From contig NZ_JACIFV010000020.1 of assembly GCF_014197535.1 (NCBI RefSeq), positions 46,205-110,204 of the forward strand: 64,000 bases of DNA, written 5' to 3'. The DNA is from Rhizobium aethiopicum (GTDB lineage Bacteria > Pseudomonadota > Alphaproteobacteria > Rhizobiales > Rhizobiaceae). The notes beneath the pieces were generated by a model that was not told the origin of the DNA, did no database searches, and saw nothing but the letters and a program-made list of their open reading frames with translations. The translations under genes were made by a program, and so were the position numbers. Shown here piece after piece: positions 34,553-44,383 of this stretch (positions within the stretch are counted from its first letter, which is position 1; each line of letters starts with the position of its first letter).

Positions 34553-34924
34553 ATGACAAGCGCGATTAAAACGCAGTGGCACAACCTTGCCTTCTCGGGG
34601 CTCATTCTCCATGAGATCCTCGACCATCCGCTGGAGGACGAGACCCCGCAGGCGAGGCTGAAGCAGATCGGCATGATGACGATCCTCTACACGATGACCC
34701 AGGCTCACCAGAAACTAACCCTCTCGAATATCATCGAGATTACCGAGCTGACGCGAAGCGGCGTGAAGGAGACGGTCGATCTTCTGGTCAAGCGGGGAAT
34801 GCTGGTGGAGACGATGGGAAAGAACTCCATGGGCCGGGGGACGGCACGGCAATTCGAGATCTCGCAGGACCTCCTGAGCAAGCTGAGCTCTTTCCGCGCC
34901 AGCCAGGAAGCGGGATTAAACTGA
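34553..34924 (+). CDS. rctA: RctA-like winged-helix repressor of conjugation
   Basis: A 123-residue winged-helix regulator: IGMMTILYTMTQAHQKLTLS, then NIIEITELTRSGVKETVDLL (recognition helix) and VKRGMLVETMGKNSMGRGTA (wing). It is encoded divergently from virB. In Rhizobium etli and Sinorhizobium pSym plasmids a winged-helix protein RctA, adjacent to virB, represses virB and tra genes; position and size fit this. I assign the symbol from context and fold, not alignment. RctB, its antagonist, is not in the window. Confidence 0.6.
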   Translation: MTSAIKTQWHNLAFSGLILHEILDHPLEDETPQARLKQIGMMTILYTMTQAHQKLTLSNIIEITELTRSGVKETVDLLVKRGMLVETMGKNSMGRGTARQFEISQDLLSKLSSFRASQEAGLN

Positions 34925-35404
34925 CTGATTTTCGATGACTGATAAGGCGAGATGGCGAATCACTCACAACTCCCGATCGCATGGCTGCAGGCAGCCATCA
35001 GTGACGATCGGGCAACCCGCCCGCAGGCGGGTTCCAATCAAACAATGAAGAGTATCGGAGAAATCAGCATAGCGGCGCCGTGAGGCGGATTTCGGGAATT
35101 CTCGCCCCGCTAAGGGCGGAACAAGGGCAGCCGCAGGAGCCTCAGCATAGCGGCCGTCAAGGGAGGCGGGACCGACTGCCCCCGCCCGTGCGTTCCCTAT
35201 CTCCGTCGCCGCTCAGCATATGGAGCGCGTTGCGCACCGGCGAACTCGGCTGGAACATGACCTACCGGTGAGGGCGCCAAAGCAATATTTTTTGCTAGTT
35301 CCAAATAAATCATCCGACGACCCGCTGTCATCAACGCTTCTCTCGATGCTACGCACGACGACTCCTTCGCGCGGGACATCGTTCTCGTTCGCCCTCGGCG
35401 GACG
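34925..35404. other. 480-bp non-coding region with strong hairpins and a direct repeat
   Basis: CCCGATCG/CGATCGGG (34972-34979, 35005-35012) encloses ATGGCTGC/GCAGCCAT (34981-34988, 34991-34998), directly followed by AACCCGCC/GGCGGGTT (35014-35021, 35026-35033). These lie 50 bp past the rctA stop and may stop or process its transcript. An imperfect direct repeat starting CAGCATAGCGGC occurs near 35067 and 35144, each followed by AGGCGG. No protein gene is supported. Confidence 0.45.
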
Positions 35405-35686
35405 ATGGCTTCCGCCATCGCGATGCTAAGGGAGGATCTGCCGGAGGAGGTTGCAAGCCTGGACAGTCGCGTGATTTTCAGCATCGACGGTCGAGGGGAT
35501 GCGCTGGTTCTCACCACGGGGCCGCATGACGACGCCGTCGGAATACTTCGCGCGTCACTTCAATATGCCGGTGAATACGCCCCACTAGCTGCGCGAGGTC
35601 AATGCGTGACGATTTTAGACGCCGGTTCGCGGGATAGGAGCTTGCGGCCGTCGGGTCGCGGCAGTGGGCGGCGTCCGGGTGGCTGA
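35405..35686 (+). CDS. Possible small protein, weak support
   Basis: A 93-codon frame whose middle looks protein-like (SLDSRVIFSIDGRGDALVLT, then ILRASLQYAGEYAPLAAR) but whose ends are Arg/Gly-rich and GC-driven. Start could be 35405 or the next in-frame ATG. No ribosome site is convincing. I do not recognise it. It may be a fragment of a decayed plasmid gene, in keeping with neighbouring ardC and groEL remnants. Confidence 0.3.
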   Translation: MASAIAMLREDLPEEVASLDSRVIFSIDGRGDALVLTTGPHDDAVGILRASLQYAGEYAPLAARGQCVTILDAGSRDRSLRPSGRGSGRRPGG

Positions 35687-35698
35687 TAAGGAGGCGGC

Positions 35699-36618
35699 TC
35701 AAGCCGCCTCCTCCTTGTTGAGATCCGGCTGCAGGTCATGCAGGTAGTCGACGGCCCGTTGCGCATGAGCTGCCGCTGAAAAGATGGCGCGCTTGTCGTT
35801 GCCGAGAACCTTGAGCCAGCTGTCGAGATAGCTTGCGTGGTCGGGGCGCGGTTCGAGCTCTGGAACGACACCAAGATCGGCGCAGAGAAAGCAGCTACCA
35901 AGTTCGGCAATGAGCTCTTCGCGGGCGCGTTCGCTCCTGTCTTTCGCATAGCGGCTCAGATCCCGATCGAGTCTTCGCGGTGCAGCCGTCCAGTGCGTCA
36001 TCTCGTGACTGAGGACGGCGACGTAGGAGGCATCGTGCCGGAAGGCGTCGACGCATGGCATCTGGATGTAGTCCCGAGCAGGAGCATAATAGGCCGCCGA
36101 TCCACCGTGGCGGATCAGGGCGCCGGTATTGGAAAGAAGCGGCCGGCAGCACCGATGCGGCTCATCCAATCCTGGTCAGGCCCGATGGAATGGGCAAGGC
36201 CATTGAGCCCGGTGATCTGATCGGTGTTGAACACGGTGTAGGTTTTGAGAAAGGGGATATCCCGTTCGATTTCGGCGCCTGTCTCCGTCCTCTCGGCGCG
36301 GATGAAAGAGCTGGCAAAGACGACGGTCGTGCCGGTTTCGCCCCTGCGAACGGCGCCGCCAAGCTCGATTGCCTGACGAAACGTCATCCACCTTGGCGAT
36401 GCAAAGCCGCGGGCGATGGCTTCAGACCAGAGGAGCAGAACATTGATGCCGGTGTATGGTTGGCCGTTGTGGCGCAGTGGCCGGCTGACCTCGGCCGTCC
36501 CGCCTCCCGCCGTCCACGGCTTGGTCCATGGACGGACGCCCTGTTTGAGATCGGCGATGATCTTGGTGGTGATGCGGCTGTAGATATCGGATCGTTGATT
36601 GGATTGCTGCCTGTTCAT
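35699..36618 (-). pseudogene. ardC: ArdC-like antirestriction gene split by a frameshift
   Basis: The N-terminal frame (from ATG 36618, GGAGG upstream) carries the ssDNA-binding ArdC domain: SDIYSRITTKIIADLKQGVR, WTKPWTAGG, NGQPYTGINVLLLWS. It runs to IGAAGRFF and then out of frame. The second frame resumes as NTGALIRHGGSAAYYAPARD and includes the zincin motif LSHEMTHWTA (HExxH) and REELIAELGSCFLC. Restoring one base near 36131-36136 joins them. ArdC proteins protect incoming ssDNA from host defence. As read here the product would be truncated. Confidence 0.8.
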
Positions 36619-36868
36619 GTCTGAACCTCCGTTCGAGGTCGCGGCCATCGCGACCTGCTACGGCGGCCCAAAAGCCGGGCTGCAAGCGCGGCCCGCACCC
36701 GCAGGGCCGCAACGAAGTGGAGGACGGCAAAGCCGTTGTGGGCGGCGCGAGCCTGGCAGGACCAAAAGCCGGGGCAGGACGGGATGCAGCAACACCACGG
36801 CGAGACTGGTTTGAAACCCAGGCAGAAATGAAAAATCCAGTCTATTACGCAAGGCGGGAGCGTCCGGG

Positions 36869-37137
36869 ATGAATCGATGGACCCGAAGCGTGGCATCGAC
36901 CTTGCGCGGCCGTTCCTCGTCGACGCAATGGAGAAGGTTAGCAACGAGAGTGCCATTTCGTCGAGGAAGCCAAGACCGCCGAGACCAAACTCGTGGTCTT
37001 CGCGCGCATGCAATTCGACCGCGTACCTCAGCCCCTACTTCGTCGCCAACCAGGACAAGATGCGGGTAGAGTTCGAGGATCCGTATATCCTCATCCACGA
37101 AAAGAAGCTATCGAACCTGCAGCCTTGCTGCCGGTAA
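36869..37137 (+). pseudogene. groEL fragment
   Basis: Pieces of a chaperonin GroEL are recognisable: MDPKRGIDLA (matching the PMDLKRGIDLA block) near 36877, DAMEKVSNES near 36932, then, after a frame change, LSPYFVANQDKMRVEFEDPY followed by ILIHEKKLSNLQ near 37050-37115. The intervening GroEL sequence is deleted and the start and end are missing. So it is a fossil of a plasmid or chromosomal groEL copy, showing past recombination. Confidence 0.8.
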
Positions 37138-37883
37138 GTTGAGGTCTGATGGAGCATTCCAATCGGCCGACCGCCTTCAGCAAATAGGCAGAACCATTAC
37201 GAAATCACGGTGCAATCGCTGGCGTTTTTTTCCGCCACCCGTTCAAATGGCCGAAAGTTTCGAGTTGATCGAATTGAAGCTCCCGTCTTCGGGAAGTGGT
37301 GGGATCCGGGAACGTTTGGCAAGATTCAACGAACCACTGGCCGCCACGCCCAGAGAGGGTCATAGGGAATACGATGACAAGCGCGGACGCTCAGTCGTTC
37401 AGTCAGGTTGCGAGCACGTATCAACTTGGGATCGGTATGACTCACATAGCGCCTCCAACTGATTTACGGCACTAGCCAAATCGTGAAGTTCCGATTTCAG
37501 CGATTGGATGATGTCGAAATGTCCGGAGCCATTCGAATTCGCAGTTGAACTTTTCAAATCCGCAGAATTTCTATTCGGATGGGGAAATGGGATGAGCTTT
37601 TGCACGGTTATGCTTTTGACGATATTGACTCTGAATAGTAGATTGTACTGGGCAAGTCTTTGCAATGGCAATCGAAAGCGAAAACACGTCAACGTATGTT
37701 TCGTCGCGCAATTCGGTACAGGGCCTGCATATTTCGGAACATCAAAGCACCTGAAGTTTTCAGTAGTTCCTGTTGGTCCGCGTTTTATCCAATCGCCCAG
37801 AGTAGTTTGGGCTTCCGTTGGATGAGTGCGGTATAAACAGCGCCGCAGGTGGCGTGGATCCTGCGCGCTGTTAGCCGTAGGCT
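37138..37883. other. AT-richer region with no secure gene
   Basis: About 750 bp with noticeably lower GC than its surroundings (especially 37480-37720). A minus-strand frame ending at 37399 has a helical, protein-like tail (DIIQSLKSELHDLASAVNQL) but no ribosome site or recognisable fold. Together with the groEL fragment it suggests a scar of insertion and deletion. Confidence 0.4.
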
Positions 37884-40682
37884 TCACGCGGTTCGGGTCC
37901 CAACAGATGCGGGAGGCAAGCGCATGAGTGCCACCCCTTCCTCTGCGGGCATCGGCGTAAGATGGGAATCACCGCGAGAGAACTCGGGCACTGCGTTTGC
38001 AGCGAGAAGTTCGGACTTCGGGATGGGCTTGCTATAGTAGAACCCCTGTGCCACAGCGCAGCCGCTTTCAGCCAAGAATTTTTCTTGATCGACCGTCTCC
38101 ACGCCCTCAGCGACTACATTTTGCCCTAGGCAGCGCGCAATTGAGAGAATTGCCTTGACCAGTTCTCTACTTCGCTTGTCGGATCGATTGATGAATGACC
38201 GGTCAATTTTGAGGGTATCAATGGGAAAGTTAGCCAAATAGCTCAGAGATGAGTAGCCGGTGCCGAAATCATCGATCGCTATGGAAATTCCGCTCGCATG
38301 CAATTGAGAGAGTGTCGTCGAAACGCCCTCGCAGTTATGGAGCAGGAGACTCTCAGTTATTTCAACCTCGATCCACTCCGCACGACAACCGGTTTCCTGC
38401 AATACGTCCGCCACCGTTTGCGACAAACGCGGGCATTGAAACTGCTTAGGAGACAAATTTATCGCAATCTTGTGCGGGGGCAGTCCATCTGCATTCATGA
38501 CGGCAGCCGTGCAACACGCCTCATGCAGCACCCATCGTCCAAGATCGATGATCAATCCCGTTTCCTCGGCGACACCTATGAATTCTCCCGGAGGGATCAA
38601 TCCCATCTTCGGATGATGCCATCGTAGCAGTGCTTCTGAACCGATCACCTTTCCGTTGTCCAATAGGACCTTTGGCTGATAATGGAGTTCAAGTTGCTCA
38701 TGTTTCAAAGCTAGGCGTAGGTCTGATTCTAGCGCTAGGCGCTTTTCAGCCCCAATCGTGAGATCCTTTGAGTAGAAGCGGAAGTTGCTACGCCCCGAGC
38801 GCTTCGCCAAATACATCGCAGAATCCGCATATTTCACCAAATCGTCGGGAGCGTCGCCGTCATTTGGAAATACCGATATCCCGATGCTGCAGGATACAAA
38901 GATCTCCCTGTCGGAAAGCATGAAGCGTTCGCCGAATGCGGCAAGCATTCTGCTGGCAATTTGAGCCAAATCGTCATTGTCCTGAACATTGGGCAGCAAG
39001 ACTGCAAATTCATCTCCACCGAGTCTCGCCACGGTGTCGCTGGCACGGACGCCTTTTTTCATGCGTGTCGCCACCTGCCGCAGTAACTCGTCACCGACGG
39101 GATGTCCCATAGTGTCATTGATCGCTTTGAAATGGTCCATGTCGATCAGCATCACCCCGGCTCGCTGGCCCGCCGAAGCCGCGTCCCCGATCATCTCGCG
39201 TAGCCGTTCATTGAAAAGTGTCCGGTTAGGCAGGCCGGTCAGAGAATCGTAGAATGCCATCTGATGGATTTTCTTACGGGACGTGTCCAGTTCGGTGATA
39301 TCGCGGGCGACGCCGAGGATCCCCATCAGCTTTCCCCCCGTGAATACCGGAACCTTACGAGTCTCCAAAAGCGTTGATCGACCGTCCTCGTGAGCGGTAA
39401 ACCGTTCCTCATTGATGAGAATACGGCCGGCTTGCATGGCCTCCTCATCCTTGTCACGAAAAAACTGGGCGAGTTCGGGAGTAAACAGGTCATAATCCGT
39501 TTTCCCGACGATTTCCGCTTCTGCCTTGCCGACCAATTCTTCGAAGGCATGATTGCACAACAGATATTTGCCTGTTACGTCTTTCAGCCATACCATATCC
39601 GGAATGGTCTGCAGGACACTTAGGAGGCGAGCCCGAGCTTCAATAGTTGTGCCCTCGGCGTGCTTTCGTTCGGTAATATCGCGAGATAACACCAGAAAAG
39701 TGACGGTTGAGTGATTGCTGCTTGGTCGCCTTGCGACCGACAGTTCAAACCAACGGGATTCGCCGTTTGGTAGGGCTATACGGACACAACGACCGTAGGA
39801 GGCGCCGGTTTCATCGGCTTCTTCAAGAGCCAGCATAGCGATGTCGGCCTGATCTGGAGGGAGCACATCGCGGACAAGCTTGCCGAGCAGCACTTCTTTT
39901 CGCTGCGCCAGGATCTCCTGATTCCTTGCCCAGACCTGCAGGTAGCGACCGTCGGCATTTACCTCGAACAGAACGTCAGGAATGGCGGCAATAATTCCCT
40001 CTGCGAATTCAAGAGCCTCTTTGAGATCATGCTCCGCACGTTTTCGCTCTGTGATGTCCAACATCGCGCCAACCAAGCCGATCCTGTTACCAGCGATATC
40101 AGTGATTGCGGTCTTGCTGAGTAAAAGATCAACGACACCACCATTCTCGGTGGTGGCCTTTGCTTCATATTGCTGAACACCGCCATTTGCAAAAAGCGCC
40201 TCGTCCAACGCGGCATACGTCTCGGCTATGGGTGCGGGCACCAAATCGAAAACGGTTTTTCCGATAATATCTCCCTTTGAGCGGCCGGAGAAGCTTTCGA
40301 AGGCCCTGTTGCAACCAAGGTGTATCCCATCTCTGTTTTTGAAGAAGACGGGTAACGGGATCGCGTCGAGTACGACGGCACTGGACATCTCTTCGGCGTT
40401 GAATGGCAAGTCGATGTTTGTCGCAGGATGCCGGGGATTCGCCCGGAAAGCCTTCTCAAACGGTTGCTTCAGACTTGCGACATCTGCGTCGTGACCTTGC
40501 GATGGCCGGACAACGGAGGCTTCCGAAAATGGCGGGGCCGTGCCCGTGGCAAGCGGAGGGCTGGCATTGACCGCGTTGCGGAAGGCTCCACGCCCCTGGT
40601 CGATTTGAGCATCAGTCGGCATCTGCACTTCCACAGGCTGTTCGGGGCGGGATGTGCGTTCCGATTGACGTACGTGTTTCAT
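37884..40682 (-). CDS. PAS-PAS-PAS-GGDEF-EAL cyclic-di-GMP regulator
   Basis: About 932 residues, no membrane helix. Three PAS domains: AVVLDAIPLPVFFKNRDGIH, then IIAAIPDVLFEVNADGRYLQ, then VLQTIPDMVWLKDVTGKYLL, each ending in a DITERK/DITELD motif. The GGDEF domain (LTGLPNRTLFNERL, then ARLGGDEFAVLL near residue 550) keeps the catalytic motif, and the EAL domain (IGSEALLRWHHP near 680, ITESLLLHN, IDDFGTGYSSLSYLANFPID) keeps its metal residues, so either activity is possible. ATG 40682 is preferred over 40715. It ends 4 bp into another frame. Probably senses redox or a small ligand. Confidence 0.92.
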   Translation of the reverse strand: MKHVRQSERTSRPEQPVEVQMPTDAQIDQGRGAFRNAVNASPPLATGTAPPFSEASVVRPSQGHDADVASLKQPFEKAFRANPRHPATNIDLPFNAEEMSSAVVLDAIPLPVFFKNRDGIHLGCNRAFESFSGRSKGDIIGKTVFDLVPAPIAETYAALDEALFANGGVQQYEAKATTENGGVVDLLLSKTAITDIAGNRIGLVGAMLDITERKRAEHDLKEALEFAEGIIAAIPDVLFEVNADGRYLQVWARNQEILAQRKEVLLGKLVRDVLPPDQADIAMLALEEADETGASYGRCVRIALPNGESRWFELSVARRPSSNHSTVTFLVLSRDITERKHAEGTTIEARARLLSVLQTIPDMVWLKDVTGKYLLCNHAFEELVGKAEAEIVGKTDYDLFTPELAQFFRDKDEEAMQAGRILINEERFTAHEDGRSTLLETRKVPVFTGGKLMGILGVARDITELDTSRKKIHQMAFYDSLTGLPNRTLFNERLREMIGDAASAGQRAGVMLIDMDHFKAINDTMGHPVGDELLRQVATRMKKGVRASDTVARLGGDEFAVLLPNVQDNDDLAQIASRMLAAFGERFMLSDREIFVSCSIGISVFPNDGDAPDDLVKYADSAMYLAKRSGRSNFRFYSKDLTIGAEKRLALESDLRLALKHEQLELHYQPKVLLDNGKVIGSEALLRWHHPKMGLIPPGEFIGVAEETGLIIDLGRWVLHEACCTAAVMNADGLPPHKIAINLSPKQFQCPRLSQTVADVLQETGCRAEWIEVEITESLLLHNCEGVSTTLSQLHASGISIAIDDFGTGYSSLSYLANFPIDTLKIDRSFINRSDKRSRELVKAILSIARCLGQNVVAEGVETVDQEKFLAESGCAVAQGFYYSKPIPKSELLAANAVPEFSRGDSHLTPMPAEEGVALMRLPPASVGTRTA

Positions 40683-40857
40683 GTGCCTGTCCTGCTTTGT
40701 CACGTGGCTGAGCAATCATGCGTCAAGCCAGCATTTTGTTAGGACCGCACAAGTCATTTGGCGGAGTACCATGCCGCTACCCCACCGGGATATCGCTCTC
40801 ATTCAGAATCATCAAAGACGTGTATTTGCATGTGGTCGGCGACGCCGCCCATATCAT

Positions 40858-43119
40858 TTAGAACGCTTGCCAATCATCATTCGAAGGCGCGAGCACCAGG
40901 TTACCACGGCGCATCGGATAGTCTCCGCGGTCAACCATTGTCTGACCGGGCGGGAAGCTCTTCCCAAGTTCGCCCGTGACCTTCTGTGGCTTCCCGCTCT
41001 CGTCTTTGAAGTGGAAATGTTTCAACAGTGCGGCTAGGCTTTGGCTCTCTTGAGCGAGGTGCGATCCTGCAGTATTCATCTCCGCGACCATGCTCGCATT
41101 TTCTTGAGTGGCATGGTCCATATGGTTAACCGCGCCGTTGATCTCGCGCAGGCCCGACGATTGTTCCTGGGAGGCCGTTGCGATTGCGTCCATATGAAGA
41201 TTTACATCCTGCACAAGCTCTTCAATCGTTCTCAGGCCCGATCCGGTTTCACTCACGAGCCTTACGCCTTCGTCGACGGCAAGAGCTGAATTGCCGATGA
41301 GATCCTTGATTTCTTTTGCCGCTGTCGCTGAGCGCTGTGCAAGCTCCCTGACCTCCTGGGCAACAACCGCAAAGCCTTTTCCCGCGTCGCCAGCACGCGC
41401 TGCTTCGACGCCGGCGTTCAGCGCCAGGAGGTTCGTTTGGAAGGCGATCGCGTCGATGACGCTGATGATCTGGGAAATCTGCTTGGAGGAGTTTTCAATG
41501 CGATTCATGGCGCCGATAGCATCGCGTACAACCCGACCGGACATTTCCGCATGATCTCGCATCTGTTGGACGGCTCCGCGCGCCTCAGCCGTCCTCTTCG
41601 TGGTCGATGCAACGTTGACGGTTATCTCCTCCAACGCCGCTGCAGTTTCCTCGAGCGAAGCCGCCTGCTGCTCCGTGCGTCTTGAAAGATTTTCAGATGC
41701 GGCCGAGACGCCCGAGCTGCCATTCGTGACCGTTTCGACTGAATGGCCGACGGTAACAAGCACGTCCCGGAGCTGACGAATTGAAGCGTTGAAATCCCTG
41801 CGCAAACTTTCAAACTGTGGCGCTAACGGCTCCTCAATTTCATAAATCAAGTCTCCATCCGCCATCCGCTTCAACCCGGTTGCCAATGCCGTCGTCGCTC
41901 GGATGAGGCGCTCTTCTGCTTCTTTTTCCGCCCTTACCTGAATATCCAGCTTCTCTTGGTCAGAACGAATGCGCTCAGCTTCCGCGGATGTCTCCAGGTT
42001 ACTTTTCTGTATGGCCGCGCCGCGGAAAAACTCAAGGCAACGCGCCATGTCCCCGATCTCGTCGCGTCGGATCGTCAAGGGCACCGGCGCCGACGTATCG
42101 CCTTCTGCGAGTGCCTTCATTCGGCTTGTCAGAGTCCGAATGGAGCTTGAAATTCTCCGAACGACCGAAATGCACAAAATGAGTACCGTAGACATGATCA
42201 GAAGCGTGGCGCCGGAGTAGCCGATAAAGGCATTGCGAAGATCGGCGTAACGCTGAAATGCCATCTCGTCCAACTCGTCGCCGGTGCGCATAATGAGTGC
42301 GGTCAACAAAGCAGCCCGCTGTTGGGTGATTTCATTCCATCGATCCAACGTCTCGGGGGGGAAGGAAACGCCCGGCTGGTTTGCATACATCTGATCGCGA
42401 ACGCCCGCGATGAACTTGCCTGCGGCGCTGGCCTCGAAGTCGTCATAAGATTTGACGAGATCGGCGGGGAGAAATTCCTGCATCGCAGGCACATAAAGCT
42501 GCTTTAGATTTTTTGACTGTAAGAGGGACGAAAATAGATCGACGGACATGGCTGAATTTTTGACGTAGGCTCGGCCGGGCCTGATCTCCAGCAAACTAGC
42601 TTCCGTGATCTGCATGAGCGCGTGAAAACCGGTAATTTGGCGTGCTAAATCCAAATCATTGACAGTCGCCCCAGTGCGACGGACGAGCTCCAAGCCCGCA
42701 AGGGCAGCTGGGCGCAAAGCAACAGCTCCCTCCGCCTCGCTAGCCGTTCCGTCATCGACGCGCCGGCGGAAGCTATCGATATTGTCCCGCCTTTCACGAA
42801 TGATCTGTACCGCCCGTTCTATGGCCGGATCGTCGAATGCCTTTTTCCAAGAGTCGTAAGCGGAAAAGACCGCTGTAAAAGCCCTGTCCGATGCAGCTTG
42901 CTTTGCCCGACGCACGTCGGCGCCTGCAAACGCTTCCGCCGCTATAGCTTGGGCGAGGAATCCGCCTTCCCGCCCAAGTCGCTGCGTTGTTTGTGCGCTG
43001 CGGAAGGTAGAGTATTCTCGGTAATATCCCAGTGATGTTGATACTCCGATGATTACGAACGCCGTCAACGGGATAATTGCCAAAATCATTAAAAGTAGAG
43101 ATAGCGGCAGTCTCGACAT
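40858..43119 (-). CDS. Methyl-accepting chemotaxis protein with NIT-type sensor
   Basis: 753 residues. TM1 near residues 7-27 (LLLMILAIIPLTAFVIIGVS), a large periplasmic domain with the GYYREYSTFRSAQTTQRLGR and DRWNEITQQRAALLTALIMR features of the NIT nitrate/nitrite-sensing fold, TM2 near 303-322 (IGYSGATLLIMSTVLILCIS), HAMP, and the signalling domain with hairpin tip IAFQTNLLALNAGVEAARAG. The C-terminus has no CheR-docking pentapeptide. It follows the GGDEF-EAL gene upstream by 175 bp on the same strand. Its ligand could relate to the nearby catabolic island. Confidence 0.92.
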   Translation of the reverse strand: MSRLPLSLLLMILAIIPLTAFVIIGVSTSLGYYREYSTFRSAQTTQRLGREGGFLAQAIAAEAFAGADVRRAKQAASDRAFTAVFSAYDSWKKAFDDPAIERAVQIIRERRDNIDSFRRRVDDGTASEAEGAVALRPAALAGLELVRRTGATVNDLDLARQITGFHALMQITEASLLEIRPGRAYVKNSAMSVDLFSSLLQSKNLKQLYVPAMQEFLPADLVKSYDDFEASAAGKFIAGVRDQMYANQPGVSFPPETLDRWNEITQQRAALLTALIMRTGDELDEMAFQRYADLRNAFIGYSGATLLIMSTVLILCISVVRRISSSIRTLTSRMKALAEGDTSAPVPLTIRRDEIGDMARCLEFFRGAAIQKSNLETSAEAERIRSDQEKLDIQVRAEKEAEERLIRATTALATGLKRMADGDLIYEIEEPLAPQFESLRRDFNASIRQLRDVLVTVGHSVETVTNGSSGVSAASENLSRRTEQQAASLEETAAALEEITVNVASTTKRTAEARGAVQQMRDHAEMSGRVVRDAIGAMNRIENSSKQISQIISVIDAIAFQTNLLALNAGVEAARAGDAGKGFAVVAQEVRELAQRSATAAKEIKDLIGNSALAVDEGVRLVSETGSGLRTIEELVQDVNLHMDAIATASQEQSSGLREINGAVNHMDHATQENASMVAEMNTAGSHLAQESQSLAALLKHFHFKDESGKPQKVTGELGKSFPPGQTMVDRGDYPMRRGNLVLAPSNDDWQAF

Positions 43120-43411
43120 ATGTTCCTCATAGACGACTATAAATTACACCGGCTTCCATTAGCGACGCGGTCCAGAACATTGCGACATTGACCGCTATGT
43201 GTGAGATGACCTCGGCATAATTACTATAAGATTAACCCCTGTAGTGGTCTTGAACTGCGTTGCGCAGATCGGAACATCGTCGCGTTCAGGGGATCATCTG
43301 CAAGACAGATCTTGGGCCGAGGCAGTCGGCTTTTCTGGAGAGTGCTGTTGCTGCAAGCCTTGAGGACGGTCGAGCGTGCCGGCTGATCGTAGCTCGGTCG
43401 GCGCAATCTGC

Positions 43412-44383
43412 TTATGATATACGCAATGTTTCCGAGGGAAGTACCCCATAGCGCTTGCGATAGTCCGCAGAAAATCTGCCTCTATGCACGAAGCCCCATT
43501 TCAGAGCGACCTGCGTGACCGAGAGGCCAGGTTCGCCTGTCATCAGTTCCTGATGCACTAATTCCAACCGTAGGTGCTGCAGGAATGCCAGAGGGGTCGT
43601 ATTCCGAAAGTTGCGAAAACCGCTTTGAAGAGTGCGTCGGCTTACGCCACAAGCCGTTGCGATTTCCTCAAGAGATAGCGGCCGAGTAATATTGGCACGC
43701 ATATAGTCGACCGCCCGCTTAACGGCCTTGGGTAAGGGTGATTCAGCAACGCGGCATAACTCAGATGAGTAGCGATGCTGCGCAGCTTCGATCAAAAGCT
43801 CCATCGTCGTTTCAGTGAGGTGATGAAGTGCTATCGGTGATTGAAGGAGGGTTCCGTCTCGTAATCCAGCATACAGCACTGGTACCAGTTGAACCAAAAG
43901 GGAGCCGAACCCGACCGATAGGTCGATTTCTGGCGAAAAATCGAGGCTGCCTCTTATTGGCGTATTGAGCCGACATCCCAAACGGCGCGTCAGCTCATCA
44001 TGGGCGATCCTAAGCCCCAAATGTTTCCTGGGCCCAATGAATTGGGTCGTACTCGCCGACATACTGTTCACGAAAACGCCCCGCGTTCCCTCTGACGGGA
44101 TTTGTCTGCCGTCAACGGTAACGACCGATCGCCCATGTAGTGGAAGCATGATGATGTTTGCCTCCGCCGGTCCCCGGTGCTGGACGGTTAGGTCGCCCTC
44201 GTAGTGCGCGGCAATAACTGCAATCGGACCATTGGTAATCGCATGTACATCGTAGGCGATCGTCTTATCGCCATGTACATGCGCTTCAGATTGCGGGGAA
44301 AGCCTCGAAAGCGCTGCCGCGAGTTCCTCGCTGCAGGTACCTTTGAGCGAGAAATGGTCAATCTTAGAGGGGGACACTCTCAA
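43412..44383 (-). CDS. AraC-family transcriptional regulator
   Basis: 323 residues. An AraC-binding-like N-terminal domain (IIMLPLHGRSVVTVDGRQIP is typical) is followed by a C-terminal HTH pair: LSLEEIATACGVSRRTLQSG and LSVTQVALKWGFVHRGRFSA, ending DYRKRYGVLPSETLR, the AraC signature. It lies at the edge of the catabolic island, 290 bp downstream of the NADH dehydrogenase gene on the same strand, and is the only regulator between 43 and 63 kb. Its sites need not be those at the shared operator, which looks like a different family. Confidence 0.9.
   Translation of the reverse strand: MRVSPSKIDHFSLKGTCSEELAAALSRLSPQSEAHVHGDKTIAYDVHAITNGPIAVIAAHYEGDLTVQHRGPAEANIIMLPLHGRSVVTVDGRQIPSEGTRGVFVNSMSASTTQFIGPRKHLGLRIAHDELTRRLGCRLNTPIRGSLDFSPEIDLSVGFGSLLVQLVPVLYAGLRDGTLLQSPIALHHLTETTMELLIEAAQHRYSSELCRVAESPLPKAVKRAVDYMRANITRPLSLEEIATACGVSRRTLQSGFRNFRNTTPLAFLQHLRLELVHQELMTGEPGLSVTQVALKWGFVHRGRFSADYRKRYGVLPSETLRIS

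Noticed and set aside
37508..37825. 105-codon plus-strand frame in AT-rich DNA
   Set aside because: No ribosome site, no recognisable fold; AT-rich DNA gives hydrophobic-looking frames by chance.
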